Positions 1 through 8,487 of a DNA stretch of 9,207 bases are shown here, piece by piece. The translations under genes and the position numbers were made by a program. This stretch comes from Leptospira ellisii (GTDB lineage Bacteria; Spirochaetota; Leptospiria; Leptospirales; Leptospiraceae). The notes under the pieces are model-generated. The model saw nothing but the letters and a program-made list of their open reading frames with translations, had not been told where the DNA came from and searched no databases. The stretch lies in contig NZ_NPEF01000161.1 in the NCBI RefSeq assembly GCF_002811955.1, positions 1 through 9,207 on the forward strand. The letters run 5' to 3'. Every line of letters begins with the position of its first letter. Position 1 is the stretch's first letter.

Positions 1-1
1 A

Positions 2-52
2 ATTCCAGATAAAGCGCTCCCACCGGGAGCCAAGTCGCGGAGAGGATTTTGA
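2..52 (+). other. Open frame at the left edge, end of an upstream gene or lost 5' part of the phosphatase
   Basis: Frame 2 is open from the first base to a TGA at 50-52 and reads IPDKALPPGAKSRRGF. The TGA overlaps the TTG chosen for the phosphatase (TTGA at 49-52). Either an upstream gene ends here with translational coupling, or this is the missing front of the same seven-helix sensor, separated by a one-base frameshift. The reading PDKALPPGAK followed in the other frame by VAERILKDQ would be a natural-looking membrane-protein linker. Too short to decide. Confidence 0.3.
39..45 (+). promoter_or_regulatory. Ribosome binding site for the TTG start at 49
   Basis: GGAGAGG lies just before the TTG; GGAG (39-42) is six bases from it. 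This is the only start with a site after the in-frame TAA at 10-12. Confidence 0.45.
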
Positions 53-1602
53 AGGACCAGGTCATCCATTCCTCCTTCCGATTTCTGATCTATTTTTTCC
101 GGGGAATTTCCCTCGTCTCTTTTCTCGTATCGATCGGAACAGACCTGGTGATCGCAGGGTCTTCCCGTTCGTATTGGGGAGACGTGATCGTATCGGGTCC
201 GTTATATCTTCCGATCAGCAACTTCGTGGTCGGCATTCCTACGTTAGGCGGTTGTCTCGTTCTGATCGCGAAAAGTTTCCGTTCCTCCAATCCCCTGCTT
301 AAAAAACAGTCGAGATTGGTCGCCTACGGAACTGTGATCACGTATCTTTTCAGCTTCGCCACAACCCTGCTTCCCAGATATTTCAACGCCTCCCTCACCT
401 TTCCTCCGTTAAGCGGAAGCGCCGCGCTGCTTCAGTCGATTTCCATCTTCATCGCCATCCAAAAATACGGCTTTATGGATCTGAAACTCGAACACATCGC
501 GCTCAAACTTTATTCCGAGATCCGGGAAGGAGTGATCCTTCTTTCCTCCAAAGGTACGCTTCTTTTTTCCAATCTCTCCGCGCGGCGTATGTTATCGCTG
601 CCCGAAGACGTCGCTACGGGAACCTCGATCGATCTGCGGAATTATCTGGACGAGTTTCCCGCCGATTCCTATTTTGAAAGAAAGGAATTCGCCAACTTAA
701 AGGTCGCCCAGACCGGGAACGGGGAGTTTTCCCACGAAGAATTCCCGCACATCCCCGACTACAAATACCTCGAAGTCTCCTCTTCCTCCATCCCCCTTTC
801 GGGAAATAAGGGCGGCAAGGTGTATATCCTGCGCGACATCACCGAAAAGAAGGAATCGCTTGAGAAAATTAGAAAATTATTATATAGGCTCGATTTGGAT
901 CTCGACCTCGCCCGTCACATCCAGGAGATGATCACGACGAGGGACTTTCCGGATTCGCCCCATTACAAGATACATTCGCACTTTCAGCCCTACGTAAAGG
1001 TGGGGGGCGATATCCTGAACGTGAAAAAGGAGTCGGACGAAAGCCTTCATATCCTGTTCGGGGACGTTTCCGGACACGGAATCTCCGCAGCGATGGTGGC
1101 GGCCATGACCTCGATCGCGTTCGGAGCGGCGACGGGCAGGACGAAATACACCGATGAAAACCTTCTGTTTATGCACAGGTTGCTGAAGGACACGATCACG
1201 TTGCACTTCCTTTCCTCCGTATATCTGCGTTACGTTCCATCCGAAAGAAAATTAGAATATAGTTATGGAGGACATCATCCGGGACTTTTGCTACGCGACG
1301 GGAAGTGCAGCGCGATGGAGGGATCGGGAGGGATCCTTTTTGCGATCGCCTCTCCGAAAATCCAAAGATACGAACTCCAACTGCAAAAGGGGGATCGTAT
1401 CCTTCTTTATTCGGACGGGCTTTTCGAAGTTCGCAACGGAGAGGGGAACATATTGGGAAGAAACCAGTTTTTGGAGGCGGTCAAATCGTTGATAAGCGAA
1501 GACACTCCTTCGATGATCCGTTCGCTTCTCTCCTACTCCGGTTCCTACGGAGCGGGAGAGATGTCCGACGACGTGACCGTTTTTTGTTTGGAAATTTTTT
1601 AA
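49..1602 (+). CDS. SpoIIE-type PP2C serine phosphatase with membrane and PAS sensor regions
   Basis: Predicted signalling phosphatase of the SpoIIE/RsbU type, which dephosphorylates serine on anti-anti-sigma-like partners. Residues 10-138 hold about four hydrophobic helices resembling the later helices of the seven-helix N-terminal region found on bacterial sensors. Residues about 152-265 look like a PAS domain ending in the usual ILRDITEKK. A linker helix (267-297) leads to the PP2C domain, with VGGD at 318-321, GDVSGHG at 338-344, SDGLFE at 455-460 and SDD at 506-508, so the metal-binding aspartates are present and the enzyme should be active. The TTG at 49 has a GGAG six bases upstream; an in-frame TAA at 10-12 blocks any earlier start. 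The first about three helices expected for the family are absent, so the gene may be frameshifted at its 5' end. No partner (STAS or anti-sigma gene) is visible nearby. Confidence 0.88.
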   Translation: MKDQVIHSSFRFLIYFFRGISLVSFLVSIGTDLVIAGSSRSYWGDVIVSGPLYLPISNFVVGIPTLGGCLVLIAKSFRSSNPLLKKQSRLVAYGTVITYLFSFATTLLPRYFNASLTFPPLSGSAALLQSISIFIAIQKYGFMDLKLEHIALKLYSEIREGVILLSSKGTLLFSNLSARRMLSLPEDVATGTSIDLRNYLDEFPADSYFERKEFANLKVAQTGNGEFSHEEFPHIPDYKYLEVSSSSIPLSGNKGGKVYILRDITEKKESLEKIRKLLYRLDLDLDLARHIQEMITTRDFPDSPHYKIHSHFQPYVKVGGDILNVKKESDESLHILFGDVSGHGISAAMVAAMTSIAFGAATGRTKYTDENLLFMHRLLKDTITLHFLSSVYLRYVPSERKLEYSYGGHHPGLLLRDGKCSAMEGSGGILFAIASPKIQRYELQLQKGDRILLYSDGLFEVRNGEGNILGRNQFLEAVKSLISEDTPSMIRSLLSYSGSYGAGEMSDDVTVFCLEIF

Positions 1603-1707
1603 TACAAGTAAGGACGGATTCCTCCGAACTTTCCCGAATTCAAAACAAAAAACAATTTAATCTTAATATTCTAATTTTTTAAAACTTCACACAAACCAAA
1701 TCGCAAC

Positions 1708-2008
1708 CTATGGAGCGTCGCAATAGCGATCATCCAATGTCGGCCTTTTCCTTTCTGGTTTGATTATTAAATCCACAGGTAACAAAATCGTATCCATAAT
1801 AAACGACAAGGGCACATTGAGAATGACGAAAGGTACAGGAACATAAAAAAGAATGGAGGAAAGTTCCACAAGACACAGAAAGCTCGTTATAGAAATTTGC
1901 GTACCTACATACGGATGCCCCAATTATTTATTTCTGCGCCATGCTCCTGAACCGAAGAACAACGAAGTACAATTGCGAGTAACATAGCATAGATAGATTA
2001 CGTTTCAT
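1708..2008 (-). pseudogene. YceK/YidQ-family (DUF1375) small lipoprotein, broken by two frame-changing lesions
   Basis: The longest open piece (1923-1708, 71 residues) carries the hallmark end of YceK-type outer-membrane lipoproteins: HPYVGTQ, then a hydrophobic stretch, VPLSFIMDTILLPVDL and a short basic tail. It lacks a signal peptide and opens at a TTG right after an in-frame TAA. Its missing front is readable upstream in another frame (1985-1905): MLLAIVLRCSSVQ, then EHGAEINNWG. Adding one G to the four-G run at 1918-1921 would join NNWG to HPYVGT. Further upstream the ATG at 2008 reads MKRNLSM and is put out of phase by a tandem CTATG duplication at 1983-1992. Removing one copy gives MKRNLSMLLAIVLRC, a proper lipoprotein signal. 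So both halves of a familiar gene are present but out of frame. Sequencing error is possible for the G run. It converges with the phosphatase gene. Confidence 0.7.
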
Positions 2009-2016
2009 TTGTTCTT

Positions 2017-2973
<957 letters not shown>

Positions 2974-2991
2974 TTTATTCCCCTACCCGCG

Positions 2992-4911
2992 TTATTCGCT
3001 CTTTGCGCCTTTAAGATTGTTGTTGAGATAGGCGCCCACGGCCTTGTTCTTGCCCACGCCCTGCTCCATATAAAGGAATTTCGATTTCAGTTTCTTCTCG
3101 TAACTCACGAGATGGTTTTCGAATTCCTTGATCTTCTTATTGTTGTCCGCCACTTGTTCTTCGAGCATCTTAACCTTGCCCGAAACGAAACCGCCCGCGT
3201 ATTGTGTGTACGGTTTTATGTGCTCCAGAAGATCCACCGCGACTCCCGTATCCATCCTTGCGTCCGCGTTGGTATCGATTGCGAAAAGACCGCGCACCGC
3301 GTCCGGATTTTCCGCGAGTTTAACCCTCAGTTTTTCCTCGTCCAAAACCAGAAATCCGTCCTGAATATCGGCCCATTTGCTTCCGACGGAACCCGTGCTG
3401 ATTCCGATGTCGCTTAACATTCTGATCGCGTTTTCTCCGCCCACCGGATACGACGAACTGGCCGCGGTTTTCATGCCCGCTATCAGACGAAGCACCGTAT
3501 GTTCTCCGGATAAAAGACCGGTTTTGGTTTTACCTTCCCAAAAGGTCTGTCCGATCTCCCCTCCGTCCTCTTTGGCGTCCTTGACTTGGGCGTTTTTATC
3601 GACCGCGGTGGAATCCTTGGAATATTTGAGAACCGTGTTGTAGGCCGCGACGAATTCCTTGATCATCTCCAGCCCTTTGTCCGAATCCGTTTTGATATCC
3701 ACGTTAACCGGTCCTTCGGTTTTTTTATGAAGGTTGAGGGAAACTCCGTCGAGGACGTCCGTAAGACCTTCGTTTTTGGGACGATTGACTTCGATTCCGT
3801 CGACGAGAAAGACCGCGTCCTTGGCTTCCACGATTTCTTTGGCCGGTTTCGCGCCTCGAAATTCCCCCGGAACCACGATCCGGAACGAATCCACGTTAAC
3901 CGTCTTACCGCTCGCGTTCGCTAAAAGGATCTTATGCGCCTTTTGACCGGAAGGGAAATTCTTCAGATGAAGTACGAGTTTTCCCTCCTGTTTGGAGGGA
4001 CTTTCGAAGATCATCTTTTCCTTGTCGTTTTCTTTATAAAGAATTCCTAATTCTAGTTTGTCTTCGGGAGCGAACGCGACCTGCGTGAGAATTTCTATCC
4101 TCGCGTTTTTTTTCAGTTCCGTGGTGGGGATTCCGAATTGGAAGGAATTGGAGGTCGCTATTTCGAGGAATTTTTTTCCTCCCTCTTCCTTGACGAGAGG
4201 TTTGGAATCCGCGGCCGCTCCGTATTTTTCCGCCTGAAAAACGGAGATCTGGTCCGCTTCCGGAAAAAGATCGATCGACTTCGGAGGATCCGCGGGTTCG
4301 GTGGCTCCGACCAAACCCGCGGCCTGCAACACTCCCGCGTTGTCTTCGAATTTTAATTTATGATCCTTGCCGGACAAAGCCGCGATCAAAGTAAGAACGT
4401 AATTCTCCCCGTCGACTTTCACAAGTCCCGTGTTGACGAGTCCCGCGGCGGAAATTTTGATGAAGGAAGCCAGATCGCGGATCGTACCGCCGGAAAATTC
4501 GATCTCCTTTTCGGCGTCTCCGGAATGGATCTTAAAACTTCCGGCGGGAATCTGTTTGTTGACGTCGACTTTATCGCCCGAGATCTGATGAAAGGTGGCG
4601 AGTTCCTTGATTTCGATCTTGCGTTTACCGGCGCTCGCCGAACGGGATGCGTCTCCGCTGACCACTCCTTCCGGTTCCGAAACGATACTTTTCATCGCAA
4701 AAGGCGCGGTAAAGGAGATGAGCGCCCTCGTCTTATTTTGGAGGTCGGTCGTCACCGTTTTAAGATCGCCCCACGCTTTCACCTGAGCCTTGTTATACGA
4801 ATTCTGCTGCTCAAGCCGGCGAATGGGTTTCGCTTCCAATTCCACCAGTTTTTTTACGATCAAATTGGTGTCCTGACCGGAGCTGAGTCCGGGAATCGTA
4901 AATGCGGGCAT
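2992..4911 (-). CDS. fliD: Flagellar filament cap protein FliD (hook-associated protein 2)
   Basis: FliD caps the growing flagellar filament and folds flagellin subunits into place; in spirochaetes the filament lies in the periplasm. Residues 1-105 match the FliD N-terminal region (IPGLSSGQDTNLIVKKLVEL, with the SGxDT signature and a following coiled helix). Residues about 364-620 match the C-terminal region: AVFLVDGIEVNR, DGVSLNLHKKTEG, IKEFVAAYNTVLKY, a DIGI motif at 501-504, then a coiled-coil tail around 575-615. At 639 residues it is longer than enterobacterial FliD (about 470) and close to what I recall for other spirochaetes; the extra length is mainly a segment at about 210-350. The ATG at 4911 has a perfect AGGAGG five bases upstream. 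It heads a two-gene minus-strand unit with the 318-residue protein and diverges from the aquaporin gene. Confidence 0.95.
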   Translation of the reverse strand: MPAFTIPGLSSGQDTNLIVKKLVELEAKPIRRLEQQNSYNKAQVKAWGDLKTVTTDLQNKTRALISFTAPFAMKSIVSEPEGVVSGDASRSASAGKRKIEIKELATFHQISGDKVDVNKQIPAGSFKIHSGDAEKEIEFSGGTIRDLASFIKISAAGLVNTGLVKVDGENYVLTLIAALSGKDHKLKFEDNAGVLQAAGLVGATEPADPPKSIDLFPEADQISVFQAEKYGAAADSKPLVKEEGGKKFLEIATSNSFQFGIPTTELKKNARIEILTQVAFAPEDKLELGILYKENDKEKMIFESPSKQEGKLVLHLKNFPSGQKAHKILLANASGKTVNVDSFRIVVPGEFRGAKPAKEIVEAKDAVFLVDGIEVNRPKNEGLTDVLDGVSLNLHKKTEGPVNVDIKTDSDKGLEMIKEFVAAYNTVLKYSKDSTAVDKNAQVKDAKEDGGEIGQTFWEGKTKTGLLSGEHTVLRLIAGMKTAASSSYPVGGENAIRMLSDIGISTGSVGSKWADIQDGFLVLDEEKLRVKLAENPDAVRGLFAIDTNADARMDTGVAVDLLEHIKPYTQYAGGFVSGKVKMLEEQVADNNKKIKEFENHLVSYEKKLKSKFLYMEQGVGKNKAVGAYLNNNLKGAKSE

Positions 4912-4916
4912 CTTGT

Positions 4917-4922
4917 CCTCCT
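4917..4922 (-). promoter_or_regulatory. Strong ribosome binding site of fliD
   Basis: AGGAGG on the minus strand, five bases (ACAAG) before the ATG at 4911; it fixes the fliD start. Confidence 0.85.
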
Positions 4923-5034
4923 AAGTTCTTCATCGGACGAATCGCAAAAAAGATAAGGGAAAATGAAAAAAACCGAAGCGATAAAAACCGATTGCCGATC
5001 CTAGAATTCCGTGGATTTTAGTCCCCAATTTCGT
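4923..5034. promoter_or_regulatory. Divergent intergenic region between fliD and the aquaporin gene
   Basis: The 134 bases between the two start codons must carry promoters for both directions. The middle is A/T-rich with A runs near 4946 and 4967. I could not find a convincing sigma-70 or sigma-28 pair at proper spacing, so no individual promoter is called. Confidence 0.4.
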
Positions 5035-5045
5035 AGGGGGAAGGA

Positions 5046-5762
<717 letters not shown>

Positions 5763-5823
5763 TAAAATAGAAACGGTATATTTGAAATCGGAAAAAAGAA
5801 TGATTGCACGGGGATTCCGCACC

Positions 5824-5829
5824 GGAAGG
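5824..5829 (+). promoter_or_regulatory. Ribosome binding site that decides the lipoprotein start
   Basis: GGAAGG seven bases before the ATG at 5837; it favours this start over the TTG at 5804. Confidence 0.6.
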
Positions 5830-5836
5830 GTTTTGT

Positions 5837-6604
5837 ATGATGGATAGGGCGTTTCGAATCTTCCTCTACGCGATGATCGCGGCGGCGTTATCGCGTTGTT
5901 ATTCGAGTCCGCGTTATCTGCTCCGCGAACCGGTGGACGGGATTCCGAAAGGTCTCGTCGTCTACGGAATTTTTCTCTACGAGGAGAAGGAGATTCCGAT
6001 TGTCGGCAAGCGGTACGAATATCTCATACCCTTTCCGGTCTACACGACCCTAAAAAGGATCTGTAAAAAGGATTCCGGGACAACGGAACCCTGCGGAGTC
6101 AATTTGGTGCGCGACGACGAAGGACCGGAATTCGCTTTGGATTCGGAGAACGTATTTCGGCTTGCGAATCGGACCGGCTTGTCCTCCGACGGAAGATATT
6201 TCCCGTATCACGTGTTAGGCGATATGGACGGTTCCTTTCATTACGAAATCATAAACATAGGATCCTACTCCACTTCGAGCCGCGTCGGCACGGACGGAAT
6301 TCGGAGGAGTGAAAGCAGTTATACGGATTATACGATATCGAATCCCGAAAGTTACCCGATCGTTCCTCCGGAACGGAAGATCGACTTTCGGGGAATTTAC
6401 GCCTATCGCGCGACTCACATCGACGAGGCTCCGTATTGGATCGGAAATCTGGAGGACGGAATTCCTATTTTAAAAAAGTTGAATATCCCGAAATTGAACC
6501 GGCATTTTTTCAACGAAAAGGAACCCAGTCTCGAGAACGCCAGGGAATACGCGCTCGAACTTCTCCGGAAGGATCAATCCAAAGGATATTGGGGAAAACA
6601 ATGA
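5837..6604 (+). CDS. Putative lipoprotein of unknown function
   Basis: I do not recognise the family. The 255-residue product begins MMDRAFRIFLYAMIAAALSR and then Cys21, a signal peptide with a basic front, a hydrophobic core and a candidate lipidation cysteine, although arginine just before the cysteine is unusual. The mature part is rich in tyrosine, proline and charged residues with many predicted beta strands (for example GLVVYGIFLYEEKEIPIVGK), no further membrane helix, and a more helical tail (SLENAREYALELL). It has one cysteine pair candidate (ICKK and EPCGV, about 20 residues apart). The ATG at 5837 is chosen because GGAAGG (5824-5829) lies seven bases upstream; a TTG at 5804 in the same frame would add 11 residues and bury the signal peptide. 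It follows the aquaporin gene by 74 bases and may be cotranscribed. Likely periplasmic or outer-membrane anchored. Confidence 0.8.
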   Translation: MMDRAFRIFLYAMIAAALSRCYSSPRYLLREPVDGIPKGLVVYGIFLYEEKEIPIVGKRYEYLIPFPVYTTLKRICKKDSGTTEPCGVNLVRDDEGPEFALDSENVFRLANRTGLSSDGRYFPYHVLGDMDGSFHYEIINIGSYSTSSRVGTDGIRRSESSYTDYTISNPESYPIVPPERKIDFRGIYAYRATHIDEAPYWIGNLEDGIPILKKLNIPKLNRHFFNEKEPSLENAREYALELLRKDQSKGYWGKQ

Positions 6605-6881
6605 GGGTATAACGCAGCGCAGCCCCTAAGTAGCAGAACACCACCGTCGCAGGGGGAGGTATTCTTATAATCGATCATTTCGAGATTTCCGCTTTTAGAA
6701 ATTAAAATTAAACTCTGCGGTTTTCGACTCTAAAGAAAGTATCATAGTACGAATCATATTCCTTCTACTTGATGATGCGAAATTGGATTGCAATGAACTT
6801 TCGTAAGAAATATAATCCTCTCTATTTTTATCAAAACGATATTATTTAGCATCAGCTTTAAACCGTTTCGCATGCATTCAA

Positions 6882-6962
6882 ATGAACGGAAAATTCTTCC
6901 GCATCTTGCCATATTTATTTATCAACATAGTCGTTTTGATCCGATCTTGTTCGTCATTTTGA
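6882..6962 (+). CDS. Tiny ORF resembling a lone lipoprotein signal peptide, possibly a gene remnant
   Basis: An ATG-started 26-codon frame reads MNGKFFRILPYLFINIVVLI then RSCSSF and stop. It has a basic front (K4, R7), a hydrophobic core and a cysteine at position 23 where lipidation would occur, but the product ends three residues later. No convincing ribosome binding site precedes it. It could be the front of a decayed lipoprotein gene, a leader peptide, or chance in AT-rich DNA, which often encodes hydrophobic residues. Confidence 0.25.
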   Translation: MNGKFFRILPYLFINIVVLIRSCSSF

Positions 6963-7032
6963 GCATTGTGATTGCGCGGATTGAAGTCTGGTCTTCATAG
7001 ACATTCGTCTTTTTGAGTTCAATCATGACAAA

Positions 7033-7037
7033 AGAGG
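7033..7037 (+). promoter_or_regulatory. Ribosome binding site favouring the TTG start of the DUF1554 gene
   Basis: AGAGG eight bases before the TTG at 7046; neither the ATG at 7025 nor the TTG at 7013 has a comparable site. Confidence 0.45.
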
Positions 7038-7045
7038 TTACTTAT

Positions 7046-7783
7046 TTGAAAGTATTGGCATTTTTAGATTCGGCAAAATGGATTTGGTCAGGGTTTTTGA
7101 TAGTTATACTGGTCATAGGTTGCAAACCTGGAGATGGAGACAAAAACGGAGATAGATCTCTCGAAACAGTCTTGGTTACCTCGGCCTATAGCAGTTTACA
7201 TGCGAATTCAAATAGCAATGGTAATACAGACGGAAATACTATCCCTACTTGCGCGACTACCGGGCATTGCATAATTTTCGCTACTACAAACGTATCTGGA
7301 ATGACGAAAAACGGCGGTATCGCAGGCATAGACAACGACTGCGCTGCGGATCCCAATAAGCCATCCGGAGGTGGAACATATAAAGCCTTGGTTTCCGACG
7401 GAGTAAACCGTCGGGCATGTACGACAGCTTCCTGTAGCAATGGAATCTCTGAGAACTTAAACTGGATACTGAAACCTAACAAAGAATACCGTCGAAAAGA
7501 CGGGACAACCGTCATTGGCACTACAAACGCAAGCGGCATATTTTCCTTTCCGCTTACGAATTCGCCTGAAACCTTAGCCAACCTTGTAGTTACAAACGGC
7601 ATTGCGACCGGGTTTAATGCCGATTGGACGAGCAACACGAATGACTGCGCAGACTGGAGCACGAACTTAGCCGGCACGAGTTCGACAGTGGGGACCTGGG
7701 ATTCAACGGATTCAGGCTTAATAGGCGGGGGTGGTACAAGCGGTTGTAGCAATACTCATATGACACTCTGCGTTGAACAGTAA
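7046..7783 (+). CDS. DUF1554-domain lipoprotein
   Basis: Surface-type lipoprotein. From the TTG at 7046 the product is 245 residues, with a signal peptide MKVLAFLDSAKWIWSGFLIV continuing to ILVIGC and a canonical lipobox VIGC, lipidated at Cys26. A low-complexity Asn/Ser/Gly linker follows (SNSNGNTDGNT). The rest matches what I know of DUF1554, a domain mostly seen in Leptospira surface proteins: CIIFATTNVSG, GGIAGIDNDC, GTYKALVSDGVNRRA, a tryptophan-rich middle with KPNKEYRRKDGTTVIGTT, DWTSNTNDCADWST, and the closing CVEQ. It is cysteine-rich, suggesting disulfides. Function unknown; a lectin-like fold and host or matrix contact are only speculation. The TTG is preferred because AGAGG (7033-7037) lies eight bases upstream. 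An ATG at 7025 in frame lacks a site and would lengthen the signal by seven residues. An IS-related end begins two bases past the stop codon. Confidence 0.85.
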   Translation: MKVLAFLDSAKWIWSGFLIVILVIGCKPGDGDKNGDRSLETVLVTSAYSSLHANSNSNGNTDGNTIPTCATTGHCIIFATTNVSGMTKNGGIAGIDNDCAADPNKPSGGGTYKALVSDGVNRRACTTASCSNGISENLNWILKPNKEYRRKDGTTVIGTTNASGIFSFPLTNSPETLANLVVTNGIATGFNADWTSNTNDCADWSTNLAGTSSTVGTWDSTDSGLIGGGGTSGCSNTHMTLCVEQ

Positions 7784-7785
7784 GG

Positions 7786-7856
7786 TGCGTTGTGATAGTA
7801 TCTATCTGACAGCTCCATCCAAAGCAGTGGTCACGATTTCTTCTGATAGCAAAAAA
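7786..7856 (+). mobile_element. Solitary insertion-sequence end related to the IS481-like left end at 8857
   Basis: This 71-base stretch aligns without gaps to 8857-8927, the left end of the IS481-like element, with 53 identical bases counted by eye. Shared blocks are GTGATAGTAT, CTGACAG, CAGTGGTC and CGATTTCTTCTGA. It starts TGCG, like the TGTG of the other copy, and lies in the same orientation, but no transposase follows. It is probably the remnant of an older, diverged copy of a related element. Confidence 0.6.
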
Positions 7857-7877
7857 GAGATCTCGTGAAGTTTCATA

Positions 7878-7899
7878 CCGGTTCACTATTGTGAACCGG
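7878..7899. terminator. Perfect hairpin between convergent gene ends, possible bidirectional terminator
   Basis: CCGGTTCAC, loop TATT, GTGAACCGG: a nine-base perfect stem with a four-base loop. It lies between the plus-strand lipoprotein stop (7783) and the minus-strand fragment stop (7911). There is no clear T run on either side, so a classical intrinsic terminator is not proven. Confidence 0.45.
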
Positions 7900-7910
7900 A
7901 TTCATATGTC

Positions 7911-8477
7911 TCACCCGGAATGTGCTGGGTTCGTGAGCTGGTGCCAAGCTCCGGAAAACGCTCCTTGGATATTGTCCCATAACGTAGGTTCACCCTCTCT
8001 ACCACCCAAGTTGTAACCCAAACCGTCCATGATATTCAAGAACAGATTCCCTTGATTCTGTTGCGTGTTCTTCTGAGCATTCTTCGCGGCTTCCTTAGCC
8101 ATCTGTTCCTTCGTCAAAAGATTGTAAGATATTGACCCGTTAAAGCCGTTCTCTTCCGACCACGTAAGCGAGCTCGTCATCTTTAAATTCGTATCTCCGA
8201 ACATCGCACTCGCTGCACGCAAACTCGCCGAGTAGCCAGATAAATTGTCATAGTTCACTTCCAAGGCGCCCAACTGAGCCTGCCAGCCATGGCTCGCCCT
8301 TACATCCCCCTTACCGAAGTTCTCCGTATACATCAATGACACTCCGTCTGCAGCAACTCCTGCGCTCACTCCAAAGCCGCTCTTCTCGTTGTAGCTTACT
8401 CCCGCTGCAAGACCCTCTCCTACGTTCACACCCACTCCAAAACCTCCCGCATAGCTGTAGCTCAGGTTCACGTTCAC
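7911..8477 (-). pseudogene. C-terminal fragment of a large glycine-rich Leptospira-type protein
   Basis: The 188 residues read as glycine-rich repeating beta strands (GGFGVGVNVGEGLAAGVSYN, SGFGVSAGVAADGVSL, NGFNGSISYNLL), then a Gln/Asn/Lys linker (NAQKNTQQNQGN) and a tail with GLGYNLGG and AFSGAWHQLTNPAHSG. This resembles, from memory, the C-terminal part of the very long structural-type proteins of Leptospira (TIGR04388-like), which normally run to thousands of residues. Here only the end is present. The GTG at 8477 has no ribosome binding site, and just upstream (about 8490-8575) the frame passes into GC-rich palindromic DNA and meets a TGA at 8574-8576. I read it as a truncated relic or a displaced 3' cassette rather than a working gene. 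Family assignment is tentative. Confidence 0.55.
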
Positions 8478-8487
8478 AGCTCCTAAG

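Larger units (their letters stand above)
6605..7045. other. AT-rich gene-poor stretch upstream of the DUF1554 lipoprotein
   Basis: No gene I can support. The first about 50 bases (6608-6660) are GC-rich with a weak CCCCT/AGGGG pairing that could help end the preceding gene. The rest is clearly poorer in G+C than the coding DNA to the left. A TATAAT lies at 6666-6671 but has no -35 partner. A short ORF at 6882-6962 reads like a lipoprotein signal peptide. The promoter of the downstream lipoprotein should lie here but is not evident. Confidence 0.5.

Noticed and set aside
1603..1707. Intrinsic terminator between the convergent phosphatase and YceK-type genes
   Set aside because: Only a four-base CGGA/TCCG pairing is visible, with no T run placed correctly.
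4360..4956. Plus-strand open frame of 198 codons opposite the start of fliD
   Set aside because: It is antisense to the well-supported fliD, is rich in Arg/Phe/Gly as expected of a shadow frame, and has no family resemblance.
4950..5010. Sigma-28-like flagellar promoter for fliD
   Set aside because: TAAA and CCGAT-like pieces occur on both strands but at the wrong spacing for a sigma-28 promoter.
5800..5847. Short ORF MIARGFRTGRVLYDG before the unknown lipoprotein
   Set aside because: Only 15 codons; the ribosome binding site inside it serves the ATG at 5837, and nothing indicates a leader function.
6683..6930. Minus-strand 50-codon frame in the AT-rich stretch
   Set aside because: No ribosome binding site, no recognisable features, and low-complexity AT-driven composition.
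7186..7752. Minus-strand open frame of 188 codons opposite the DUF1554 gene
   Set aside because: Shadow of a gene with clear family motifs and a canonical lipobox on the plus strand.
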